Assembly (NCBI GenBank): GCA_009788055.1
Contig: WQSG01000029.1
Location: 107 to 37,153, forward strand
Length of the DNA stretch: 37,047 nucleotides
Direction of reading: 5' to 3'
Source of the DNA: Defluviitaleaceae bacterium
Lineage (GTDB): Bacteria; Bacillota; Clostridia; Lachnospirales; WQUN01
Part shown: positions 21,005 through 29,400 of the stretch, one piece after another
Layout of the letters: the number at the start of each line of letters is the position of its first letter
Position numbering within the stretch: position 1 is the stretch's first letter
Notes under the pieces: generated by a model
Told to the model about the DNA's origin: nothing
Database searches by the model: none
Seen by the model: the letters and a program-made list of their open reading frames with translations, nothing else
Program-made: the position numbers and the translations under genes

Positions 21005-22348
21005 ACCCCGCAGAAGTTGCGAAGACAGCCACTCTTCAAATGGGGCGGTGTGGCCTGCGGCGGTGTAGTCCATTTCCAGATTTTTTTTCATCAGTTTTGT
21101 TTTGGGGTGAGCGTCTCCCCATGTTTTTATAAGCGCGATGTAACTTTTTAACGAAAATTCGAGAGCAATAGTATATTCGCCCAGTGCTGAATAGGTGTGA
21201 GCTATTCCATTATATGAATAAGCTGTTAATGGGTGCGAGTTTCCAAGTTTTTTTTCGCGAATTTCCAACGCCTTTTGGCTATACTTCAATGCCCTCCCAT
21301 GGTCATACAAAGCATTGTAAACAGATGCAATATTTGCATATGAAGTAGCCGTTCTCGGGTGCCAATAACCATATATCTTTTTACGAATTTCCATGCTTTG
21401 TTTATTGTATCGTAATGCATTTTCATTATCACCCATGTATCTATACGAAAATGCAATGTTGTTGTAATACATTGCCACTTTGTCACTTTCTTTACCACTA
21501 TGTTCTACAGTAATAATTAAAGCTTTCAATTTCAATTCTAACGCTTTTTCATGGTTTCCAAGTTCATCGTACATTGCCGCAATGTTGCTATATGAAGCGG
21601 CAGTTTCGGGATGGTCTTCACAAAATAAAACTTCATGAATTGATTTTACCTTTTCATATAGCTGAAGAGCATACTGATATTGTCCACTTTCTTCATACAC
21701 ATTAGCAATGTTCGTAAGTGTATTGGCGGCGGAACGCAATTGGTTTTCATCAGTTCCTTCCAGCGGCAAAGCCATTAGTTCTTTTTCCATATCGCCGTAC
21801 TGTGTCAGTAAAGCTTTTGCGGTTTCTTCAGGGATAAAGTCTGTTGAATCATCAAAGGAGTCAAGCAAGCCAAGCTGTGGTGCGGTGTGTTCTTCTCCTT
21901 CAAAATGCACTTTTACCCGTACATAGTCGTAGAAATCCAGCGCGGTTAGGTTTAGGCGTTTTTCCAATTCGCGGCTCATAAAAAAAAACCAGACTTTATT
22001 GTGTGACGCAAGCAAATCGCGGCACATATTAAGCTGGTACATGGCGTCTTCGTCTTCAAGCGGAAATGCCAATTGCATATTCAACAAAAAATAAACCCCT
22101 GCGGAGTCGTTTTCTTCCACCCATTTAGACAACGTACCGAAACTAAAGGGGGCAGTGTTTTCTGCGTAGTTATACATGGCAATGTTCTTATCTTGCGCGG
22201 TTGGCGGCAAGCTTAAATACTGTGCGGCAATGTCGGGCTGCATAAGCGGCGGCGCGGTTATTATATAGAAGCCCCTGTTTGCGGTTTCTAAAATGTCGCG
22301 CATTTGCCAGTGGGCTTCGGCGTTGGGGTTTTCGCTTTGCGCGCTCAT
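21002..22348 (-). CDS. TPR-repeat protein with N-terminal STAND-like (possibly inactive) domain
   Basis: 448 residues, ATG at 22348 overlapping the TAA of the ATPase gene by four bases. Residues 1-150 have the strand-helix rhythm of an NTPase domain without Walker motifs: GFYIITAPPL, an aromatic stretch around FSFGTLSKWV, AGVYFLLNMQLAFP, NMCRDLLASHNKVWFFFMS. This resembles 'inactive STAND' domains that pair with TPRs. Residues about 205-430 are five or so 42-residue kinesin-light-chain type TPRs (ASYSNIAAMYDELGNHEKAL, YYNNIAFSYRYMGDNENAL, SYANIASVYNALYDHGRAL, SYNGIAHTYSALGEYTIAL), a protein-binding superhelix. Its TAG stop is inside the terminal repeat of the MITE-like element, so the native C-terminus may have been altered. 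Probable partner or sensor of the ATPase. Confidence 0.7.
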   Translation of the reverse strand: MSAQSENPNAEAHWQMRDILETANRGFYIITAPPLMQPDIAAQYLSLPPTAQDKNIAMYNYAENTAPFSFGTLSKWVEENDSAGVYFLLNMQLAFPLEDEDAMYQLNMCRDLLASHNKVWFFFMSRELEKRLNLTALDFYDYVRVKVHFEGEEHTAPQLGLLDSFDDSTDFIPEETAKALLTQYGDMEKELMALPLEGTDENQLRSAANTLTNIANVYEESGQYQYALQLYEKVKSIHEVLFCEDHPETAASYSNIAAMYDELGNHEKALELKLKALIITVEHSGKESDKVAMYYNNIAFSYRYMGDNENALRYNKQSMEIRKKIYGYWHPRTATSYANIASVYNALYDHGRALKYSQKALEIREKKLGNSHPLTAYSYNGIAHTYSALGEYTIALEFSLKSYIALIKTWGDAHPKTKLMKKNLEMDYTAAGHTAPFEEWLSSQLLRG

Positions 22349-23718
22349 TTTTTCACCCTAAGCGTTACCATACCCAAATCCGCCAAAAATTCCGCAACAA
22401 GCGGGTGTACGTCATGCCAATGCTTTCCGTTGCTGTATTCCACGATTGTTATTGCTTGGAGCATCTGCAACATGAATGGCTTGTCGTTTCTTTCCTCTCT
22501 CAATTTCTCATTGTTGTAAATTTCGGTAAGTTTTCTGTAGTCGTCTCCGTGCAGTCTGCGGGTTAAATCGTCCTTTATTTTACGCAATGCAAGTTCTGCG
22601 TCTTCCATTTCTATCTGTGTTTTGTCTCCGCGTTTTGAAAGTGTTGCGGCAGTTGCTATGCATTCAAATAAATGACGCAAAAGACCGCCTGTTTTTATAA
22701 TTAACACGGTAAGAACATCATCGCCGTTTTCGTCTTTTTCGTCACTAAACAGATTAAACCCGTCCGCAATCCGTAAAGCTACTATTTTGCGGATTGATTC
22801 AATGCCCGCTTGATATCGGCTACCGTCTTTGTTTATTACTTTTATCATAGGCAAGGTGTGGTGGTTGTATAAACCTCCTAAGTCTGCAAATTGTGTTGAA
22901 TATAATTGACTTATCGGAAAGGTGTATATAATAGGAAATGACATGGATGCTAACGGGCTGTATCGGAAAATTTCAAAAATTTTCCCCGGTTCACTAGCCA
23001 TGCCAAACTTATCCAGTGCTTCAAATATCAAAACAGGCTCTTTCATATCGGAACCGCTTTTGATGCAATCCGCAATTACATTGGTATATGCCACCCATTC
23101 GGAAACGCGTTTCTGCATTGTTTCTGTAACCTTAGTTCTTGTGTATTCGTTGTATTTCATACTGCCTGTAACACGCGCAATCGCACCGAAAATACCGCCG
23201 ATTACCGGAAGCCCTGCACTCAGATTAAAGTCTGTTCCCAAATCCGCGGCTCGTTCTTGTTCGCTTTCAATTATCTGTTCTTTAAGCAAAAAATCGTATA
23301 TTGCTTTCTCCGTGGCTTCCGGCAATTTAATATTGTTTTCGCGGGCAATTCTGCATAGTCCGTCTGTAATCAAAAGCATTAAGTCCCAGTGGTTTCCGCG
23401 GAAAACATCCATTTCTTTTTGGCAATCAATAACCGCTACGGGTTGCCCTTCACCTTGGAAGCGGATTTTTAGTTTGTTAAGTTCCGTACTTTTCCCGCAC
23501 CCGCGATGCCCAAGAAGCAAGTGCGCATTTTGCGCAGACGGACGGCTGCACAATTCAAATAAATCTTCAAGCGGTGAGACTCTTTTGTTGCCTACGCGGC
23601 TTTCCATGGTGCAGTCGCAGTAAAATTCGTTTAGGTCTTCACCGTCCAGCGGTTCGGGTTCAAATGCGTTACGCACTCCTGCTAAATTTTCGGCTTTTTG
23701 TATTCTTTTTTGCTCCAC
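22345..23718 (-). CDS. P-loop ATPase (STAND/AAA-like) partner of the TPR protein
   Basis: 457 residues from the GTG at 23718 (GGAG 8 bases upstream). The frame to 23778 runs across the promoter. Walker A is LLLGHRGCGKSTEL (70-78 core). The probable Walker B is PVLIFEALDKF (228-238), with Glu where Asp is usual. A glycine-rich hydrophobic stretch GLPVIGGIFGAIARVTG (169-185) interrupts the core and could insert in a membrane. The end (NGKHWHDVHPLVAEFLADLG) looks like a winged-helix lid. Such ATPases occur next to TPR proteins in bacterial conflict and signalling operons. The exact family is not recognised. The gene has its own promoter and overlaps the TPR gene, so the two form a translationally coupled pair. 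Confidence 0.65.
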   Translation of the reverse strand: MEQKRIQKAENLAGVRNAFEPEPLDGEDLNEFYCDCTMESRVGNKRVSPLEDLFELCSRPSAQNAHLLLGHRGCGKSTELNKLKIRFQGEGQPVAVIDCQKEMDVFRGNHWDLMLLITDGLCRIARENNIKLPEATEKAIYDFLLKEQIIESEQERAADLGTDFNLSAGLPVIGGIFGAIARVTGSMKYNEYTRTKVTETMQKRVSEWVAYTNVIADCIKSGSDMKEPVLIFEALDKFGMASEPGKIFEIFRYSPLASMSFPIIYTFPISQLYSTQFADLGGLYNHHTLPMIKVINKDGSRYQAGIESIRKIVALRIADGFNLFSDEKDENGDDVLTVLIIKTGGLLRHLFECIATAATLSKRGDKTQIEMEDAELALRKIKDDLTRRLHGDDYRKLTEIYNNEKLREERNDKPFMLQMLQAITIVEYSNGKHWHDVHPLVAEFLADLGMVTLRVKK

Positions 23719-23751
23719 GATAATCACTCCGAATTTAATTTCTATAAGTAA

Positions 23752-23778
23752 AGTATACCACAAAAAACCAACCGTCAA
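23752..23778 (-). promoter_or_regulatory. Extended -10 promoter of the ATPase/TPR operon
   Basis: On the minus strand TTGACG (23778-23773), a 15-base spacer, then TATACT (23757-23752) preceded by TGG, an extended -10. About 34 bases separate it from the GTG. The spacer is shorter than optimal. Confidence 0.45.
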
Positions 23779-23791
23779 TCTTATTTTTCAC

Positions 23792-23815
23792 AAAAAAGGG
23801 GAGTTTTTCTCCCCT
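23792..23815 (-). terminator. Rho-independent terminator of murA
   Basis: On the minus strand AGGGGAG-AAAAA-CTCCCCT is followed by six T. It lies downstream of murA and just before the ATPase promoter. Confidence 0.85.
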
Positions 23816-23826
23816 ATATAGCGATT

Positions 23827-23868
23827 TCAGTTGAAAACGGCGCGACGGACGAACCCATTTTCAACTGA
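23827..23868 (-). repeat. 11-bp hairpin between murA stop and its terminator
   Basis: TCAGTTGAAAA (23827-23837) pairs with TTTTCAACTGA (23858-23868) across a 20-base loop. It may protect the mRNA 3' end or assist termination. Confidence 0.55.
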
Positions 23869-23873
23869 ATCGT

Positions 23874-25148
23874 CTAAATTGTTTCCGGCCGAATATCCGC
23901 GCCGAGGGCGGTTAAATCGTTTTCGATGGATTCGTAGCCGCGCTCTACGAATTCGGCGTTTTGAACGATGGTTTCGCCGTCGGCGGCAAGGGCGGCAAGA
24001 ATAAGTGCCGCGCCGCAACGCAGGTCGTGGGCGGCTACGGTTGCGCCGTGTAGGCGGCGTACTCCGTCGATTACGAAGGTTTGTTTGTCGGCAGTGAGAT
24101 GGATGTTCGCGCCCATTTTGCGCAACTCCTGAACGTGACTGCTTCGGCCTTCAAAAATGGTTTCTGTGATTTCGCTTCGCTTTTCCGCAATGGATAGCGC
24201 GGCGGCAAACTGTGCTTGCATATCTGTCGGAAAACCGGGGTGTACTTTGGTTACTATCCGTCCTGCGGGGCGCAAGCGTTGCGGGGCGTGAAGAATTACT
24301 GTGTCGTGGCTTGCACGCAAGGTGCATCCCATTTCCGAAAGATACATTGTGAACGGCGCAAGGTCGAAGGGGCGAACGTTTGTAAGGCGCACATATCCGC
24401 CTGTCATTGCCGCCGCCACAAGATACGTTCCCGCAACTATTCTGTCGGGGATTATCTCGTGGGTGATTTCTTTGTTGAACTCCCCGCCCGTGCCGCTTAT
24501 CGCGATTGTTCCCGTTCCCGCGCCGCGAATTTTCGCACCCATTTTTTTTAGGAACTGTGCGAGGTCTACAACTTCGGGTTCGCGGGCGGCGTTTTCTATT
24601 ACGGTTTCGCCCTTGGCTTTTGTGGCGGCGATTAGTAAATTTTCTGTCGCGCCAACGCTTGCCGTATCCAGCTTAATTTTTGTGCCGCATAAACCTTGTT
24701 TTTCTGTTTCGCAAAAAAGTTTGTTTCCTTCTTGATGAATTTTCGCGCCCATGGCTTCAAGCCCTTTAATGTGCAGGTCGATTGCTCGCTCGCCAAGGTT
24801 GCATCCGCCGGGCAGTGCCAAATTCACCTTTCCCGTTTGCCCCAACAACGCGCCCATAAACAAAATGGATGAGCGCATTTTTGTTGCACATTCGTCCGGT
24901 ACTTCGTGGCTTAACTCTTTTGCGGGATGAATTTTCAGCGTGTTTCCCAAAAACTCTACGCCAAAACCGATTCCTTCTAAAATTTTAATCGTGTCGAAGG
25001 CATCGGAAATTCGCGGGCAATTGTGAATCGTTGTTTCGCTTTTGTTAAGGCACGCGGCGGCAAGAATCGGTAGCACTGCATTTTTCGCGCCCCCTATTGC
25101 CAACTCGCCCGAAATACGTTTTCCTCCGCAAATTCGGTATTGTCGCAT
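23874..25148 (-). CDS. murA: UDP-N-acetylglucosamine 1-carboxyvinyltransferase
   Basis: 424 residues from the ATG at 25148, preceded by GGGGAGATG and GAGG. The upstream extension to 25202 has no family sequence. MurA adds enolpyruvate from PEP to UDP-GlcNAc, the first committed step of peptidoglycan synthesis, in the cytoplasm. Seen: GGAKNAVLPILAA (K22, N23), the active-site cysteine in LPGGCNLGERAIDLHI (C116, matching Cys115 of E. coli, the fosfomycin target), TASVGATENLL, HEIIPDRIVAGTYL and FPTDMQAQF. Length and order are normal. The cysteine is present, so the enzyme lacks the Cys-to-Asp change known from intrinsically fosfomycin-resistant species. It is followed by a hairpin and a strong terminator, so it is likely monocistronic. 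Confidence 0.95.
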   Translation of the reverse strand: MRQYRICGGKRISGELAIGGAKNAVLPILAAACLNKSETTIHNCPRISDAFDTIKILEGIGFGVEFLGNTLKIHPAKELSHEVPDECATKMRSSILFMGALLGQTGKVNLALPGGCNLGERAIDLHIKGLEAMGAKIHQEGNKLFCETEKQGLCGTKIKLDTASVGATENLLIAATKAKGETVIENAAREPEVVDLAQFLKKMGAKIRGAGTGTIAISGTGGEFNKEITHEIIPDRIVAGTYLVAAAMTGGYVRLTNVRPFDLAPFTMYLSEMGCTLRASHDTVILHAPQRLRPAGRIVTKVHPGFPTDMQAQFAAALSIAEKRSEITETIFEGRSSHVQELRKMGANIHLTADKQTFVIDGVRRLHGATVAAHDLRCGAALILAALAADGETIVQNAEFVERGYESIENDLTALGADIRPETI

Positions 25149-25239
25149 CGCCTCACATCTCCCCAGATTAGGCATACGGTAGTATATGCCATGCACTGAC
25201 AAGTGGTGACGGGCTATGCGGTTCTAATAACTATGTAAA

Positions 25240-25272
25240 TGTCCCATCCCACAATTTTCATGGGATGGGACA
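25240..25272 (-). terminator. Hairpin after the surface-protein gene, possible terminator
   Basis: TGTCCCATCCCA (25240-25251) pairs perfectly with TGGGATGGGACA (25261-25272). On the minus strand it follows the stop at 25296, with only a weak TTTACAT tail. It sits between that gene and murA. Confidence 0.55.
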
Positions 25273-25295
25273 CAAGAAATCTGTTTGCTTTTTTG

Positions 25296-26363
25296 TTAGG
25301 CCTTGACCCGCCGCAGCTTTCCTCGCAGTACAAAACCCCATAATACCGCCGAAATAGCGAGGAATGCGAACATTGCTGTTATCGCCGACGTTATATCGGC
25401 AATGCCTGTTGGGGGTGTTGGTACTAATACCGCACCGTCTCCGACGGGTGGATTTCCGATAATCGTGCCGCCGCCGACATTGTTGATTGTACCGAGATTA
25501 TTGATTGTACCGCTGTTGTTAATTGCCGCGTTGTTTACAATGGTTGTTCCGCTCGGCACGGTCAGGGTGTAACCGTTGGGTATTGTTAAATCCATTTCGA
25601 GTGTTACATTGCCGTAAACGGTGCCGCTGTTACCATCGAATAGTATGCCATTGTTTCTTACAACCGTATCTGTGGACGAGGCGAATACAACTCCGTTTCC
25701 GTCCATGTTAAGGTTGCCCATTATGCCTCTGCTGTCAGGGGCAGTTCCGCCGGAAGAAGTGACTGTTCCGCCATTTACGATAACGTTTCCCCATGACGCA
25801 ATGCCTGCACTTGTACCAACACCGCCTGAACCGCCAACGGCATTTACTGTAATTCCGCTTTCCACAATAACATCGCCTTCGGAATAAATAGCAATGGTAT
25901 CGTCAGATTCAGAACCGCCCGCCGCTATTGCGGTGAGTGAGCCGCTTCCGCTTAAAGTGATGTTACCATCCCCGAAAATAGCGGTACTTTGGCCACCCAA
26001 AACAAAGGTAGATTCAATATGGTTCGCTCCGTTTAACACAATTGCGGCATCGCCAATAAATGCAATGGCTGTGAATGCGTCGCTAATCAGCGTCAAATTT
26101 GTTAGTGTGAGTGTGCCTGTGGACTGAGCCCATGCCCATGTACCGCCGCCGTGTTCGCCGTTCCCGTCCGGAGTAGTCGGCCCGAAAAACCATATTTGAT
26201 TCTGTTGCGCGCCTGCCGACATCGGCATTACTTCCCCGTAAAACCGCATAATATTTTCGCCGCGTGTCATCTCGGACGCTTGCACCTGTCCGTTGCCAAG
26301 CATAAACGCTAACGTAAACGCCGCAATAACCAACCACGGTAGCTTTTTGTTAAATCCTTTCAT
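25296..26363 (-). CDS. Secreted surface protein with sortase-like C-terminal signal TPPTG
   Basis: 355 residues, ATG at 26363 with GGAGGTG 8 bases upstream. A signal peptide (KKLPWLVIAAFTLAFMLGNG, cleavage near VQA-SEM) is followed by a Gly/Thr/Ser-rich beta-repeat region (NGANHIESTFVLGGQSTAIF, GVFASS-type turns, then INNSGTINNLGTINNVGG) that suggests a right-handed beta-helix or carbohydrate-binding fold. The C-terminus has VPTPPTG (TPPTG at about 316-320), a hydrophobic helix and the basic tail RGKLRRVKA. This is the three-part layout of a cell-wall sorting signal, with TPPTG in place of LPXTG. A class B sortase gene lies 8 kb away in the same surface locus. The gene follows the giant PHP/glycosidase gene by 38 bases, probably on one transcript. 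Plain membrane anchoring is the alternative. Confidence 0.65.
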   Translation of the reverse strand: MKGFNKKLPWLVIAAFTLAFMLGNGQVQASEMTRGENIMRFYGEVMPMSAGAQQNQIWFFGPTTPDGNGEHGGGTWAWAQSTGTLTLTNLTLISDAFTAIAFIGDAAIVLNGANHIESTFVLGGQSTAIFGDGNITLSGSGSLTAIAAGGSESDDTIAIYSEGDVIVESGITVNAVGGSGGVGTSAGIASWGNVIVNGGTVTSSGGTAPDSRGIMGNLNMDGNGVVFASSTDTVVRNNGILFDGNSGTVYGNVTLEMDLTIPNGYTLTVPSGTTIVNNAAINNSGTINNLGTINNVGGGTIIGNPPVGDGAVLVPTPPTGIADITSAITAMFAFLAISAVLWGFVLRGKLRRVKA

Positions 26364-26401
26364 TTGAAAAACACCTCCGAAAAATTTTATCATGCACATT
26401 T

Positions 26402-29400
26402 TTACATATCATCCGATTCGTACGCCGCTTCATACGTCGTTTCATACGTCGTTGCGACAGGCGCGGCAGGCCCTTGTCTTCTTAACACAAACGAGGTTTG
26501 CTCGCTTGTTGCGCTGCCTGTTTCCGCGCTTGATGTGATAACAAGACTGATTTGCGAACCAAGATGAGCGGTTGTTACTTGGAATGTTGACCCGCTACCC
26601 GCTTCTGCGTCGTTTACGAACCACAAGTAGGTTAATGTTCCCGTGTTATTGCTGTCAAGCAATGCGGGAGTAAGGATATCCCCAACCCGTGGATTCATAT
26701 TGTCTATGGTTGCCTCGCCTGTAAGCGGCGTTGACTCATAGTACGTTGCGGTTATGGTTAAAGTAAGGCTTTCGGTGGTTTGTGCCGTGCCATGTGCATG
26801 ATCTACGGTTACGGTGAAAACGAGAGAGCCGTTTGTGCCGACGGGTGTTGCCTCTGTTCCCTCTGTTGCGGCGGTGAACGATACCACGTTTACATCGGTT
26901 GTTACGCCGCCCGCGAGGTTAAGCGCGGCGATTATGCCCTCAACGTGAGTTACTGCGTCGGGTTCGTCGTTGAGTGTGGCTTGAGTCACCGCCAAGAAGG
27001 CCGTGCCTTCGATTTCCTGCACTGCCGCCGTTATTTCAGCGTCGGCGTTTGGTGGTTGCGCCGGCCATGGTGCCGGAAGGGGCATTTCAACGCCGCGCAA
27101 AGTCAAATTGTTTACGCTTGTGTTCCAGTAAAACACGTTGTCGAAATCGAAGCCAAGTTCTTCGTAAAACTCGCGGGAAGAAAGTTGCTGAATTGTCGCG
27201 TCTGCCCCGATATGGTTGTAGTGCGTGCCGCCTGTTTGCGGTTGCCCGTCTATCGTAACGGCAACGCTTGCAAAGTTGTTGTTTTTGTTGGTTGCTTGGA
27301 AGCTGATACGATTACCCGTTGCTTGGGCACTTGTGATAATCGCACCTGATTGGATAACGTTGCCGTCATAAGCCGACCTGGCATCGGTTGTCCAACCACC
27401 CAAAAGCCCTGCGGCGTTACTGGCGGTGCCTGTGCTGTTTGCAACGATTGTCATGTTGCGCACGATATTATTGTATACCCGTGCCTGCAAAAGACCGCCT
27501 ATGCCACCGGGTGTAATCCCGGTTGTAGTAATATGACCTTCTGCAATATTGTTTTGCACAACAGCGTATGTTATGGCAGCAACTGCACCAACAATACCTG
27601 CCGCACGGGTTCCCGAGGAATTTATAGTAACATTTGCGAAGGAGGATTCTATTCCCCTTTCATGGTTGGCATTGCCAAAAAAATCTCCCGCAATTCCGCC
27701 AACTTGGTTGCCCGTTGCAGAAACTTCTGCGGTTACGGAAACGCGGCGAATATGCCCTGTTGCAACATCCAGCCTACCGACAACGCCGCCAACATTTGTG
27801 CCGCCGAAAACTTGGCCAGTTACCGTTACGTTTTCAATAAGTCCGCGGCTTAATGCAACAAGACCGCCCGCGCTTGCGGTGGAACGAACGTATACATCTT
27901 GCAGACGCAAATTGTAAATCCGTCCGCTTGCCGCAAGTTCCGTAAACAACCCGCCAAGTGCGCTTCCTCTTGTTTGCGTAAGGTTAGAAAGGGTATTGCC
28001 GTCACCGTCAAATGTTCCGCCAAATATTGGTATGACTAAGCCCTCATAATTTGCAAGGTCTATGTCATTTGCAAGACGGAAATTTTGGTTTGGTGTTGCG
28101 ATAATCGCCGTAAAGTCCGCGCCTGTTCGTATCAGGTAAAATCCGTCCGTATCTCGGTCAAGATTGCCTGAGTCCAAATACGGCTCAAACATCGCCATTA
28201 CCGTCATATTTGCGGTAACGCGTGAGAAATCCAAGTTCCAGCCGATAAACACAAAATAATCTTTTTCAGGCACGATTACGGGGGCTGTGGCGGCGGCATT
28301 TAACGCTACCGTTTGCGTTGAAATTACGGTGTTGTCCCAATTTAGGAATGTTACCGTGTTTTGGCTTGCAGGGCGTACTTCTACACCGCGCAATGATATG
28401 GTGCTTGTGGCTTCGTCCCAATAGAATACATCGGTGAAGTCGAACCCAAGGTTTACATAAAACGCCTTGGTTGCAAGCTGTGTAGCCGTTGCGTCCGCGC
28501 CGATACGGTTATTGTGCGCACCGCCCGCTTGCGGCAATCCGTTTATAACCACGGCTTGGTTTACAAAATTGTTGGTCTTGCCTGCATCGTGGAAGCCGAT
28601 TCGGTTTGCTTCAACATTATAATGCCCTATAATGCCGCCGGATTTAATTACGTTATTGTTGTGCGGGCCGCCGTTTACCCAACCTGCCATCAAGCCCGTT
28701 ACATTGTTGTTGGTTGTTGTGTTTTGCGCAATAACTGCCATGTTTTGCACGATGTTGTGGCTTGCCCGTACTTGCAAAAGCCCGCCTATTCCGCCTACAG
28801 AGGTTCCTGTGCCGGAAACACTGCCTTGTACAATGTTGTTTTCCACAAACGAGGCTGTAGAACTGGGAGCGTGACCGACAATGCCGCCCACACGCAACCC
28901 GCCTATCAAATGCGCATCAACGTTTGCAAAACTGCGCTCTATGCCGCCACCGTTTGAAACGCCCGTCATAACGCCGACAATACCGCCTACGTGTTGCGTT
29001 CCTTCTATTGCAATGTCTACGGAAACTCTGCTGATATGCCCTGTTGTAACGTTATGCTCTCCTGCAATGCCGCCGACATTGTTGGTGCCGGAAACGCGAC
29101 CTGTCACAAGTACATTTTCGATAAGCCCGCGGTTTACGCCAACAAGCCCACTTGTGTTTGTGGCAACAGAACGGATATCAACATTTTCCATCCGCAAGTT
29201 GTGAATGTGACCACCTGCGGCAAGTTCAAGGAATAATCCGCCGGCGTCGGATGCTCTGTCTTGAGTTAAATTGAAGATTGTGTTTCCGTTGCCGTCAAAT
29301 GTTCCGGCAAATCTTGGTATCAAGGCAATTTCAAAATCTGTAAAATCGATATCATTTGCAAGGCGGAAGTTTGCCGCCATACCGTTGTTTATTTGTGCAA

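Noticed and set aside
26402..26470. Sortase signal at the C-terminus of the giant protein
   Set aside because: The end TYETTYEAAYESDDM has no LPXTG-like motif, hydrophobic helix or basic tail.
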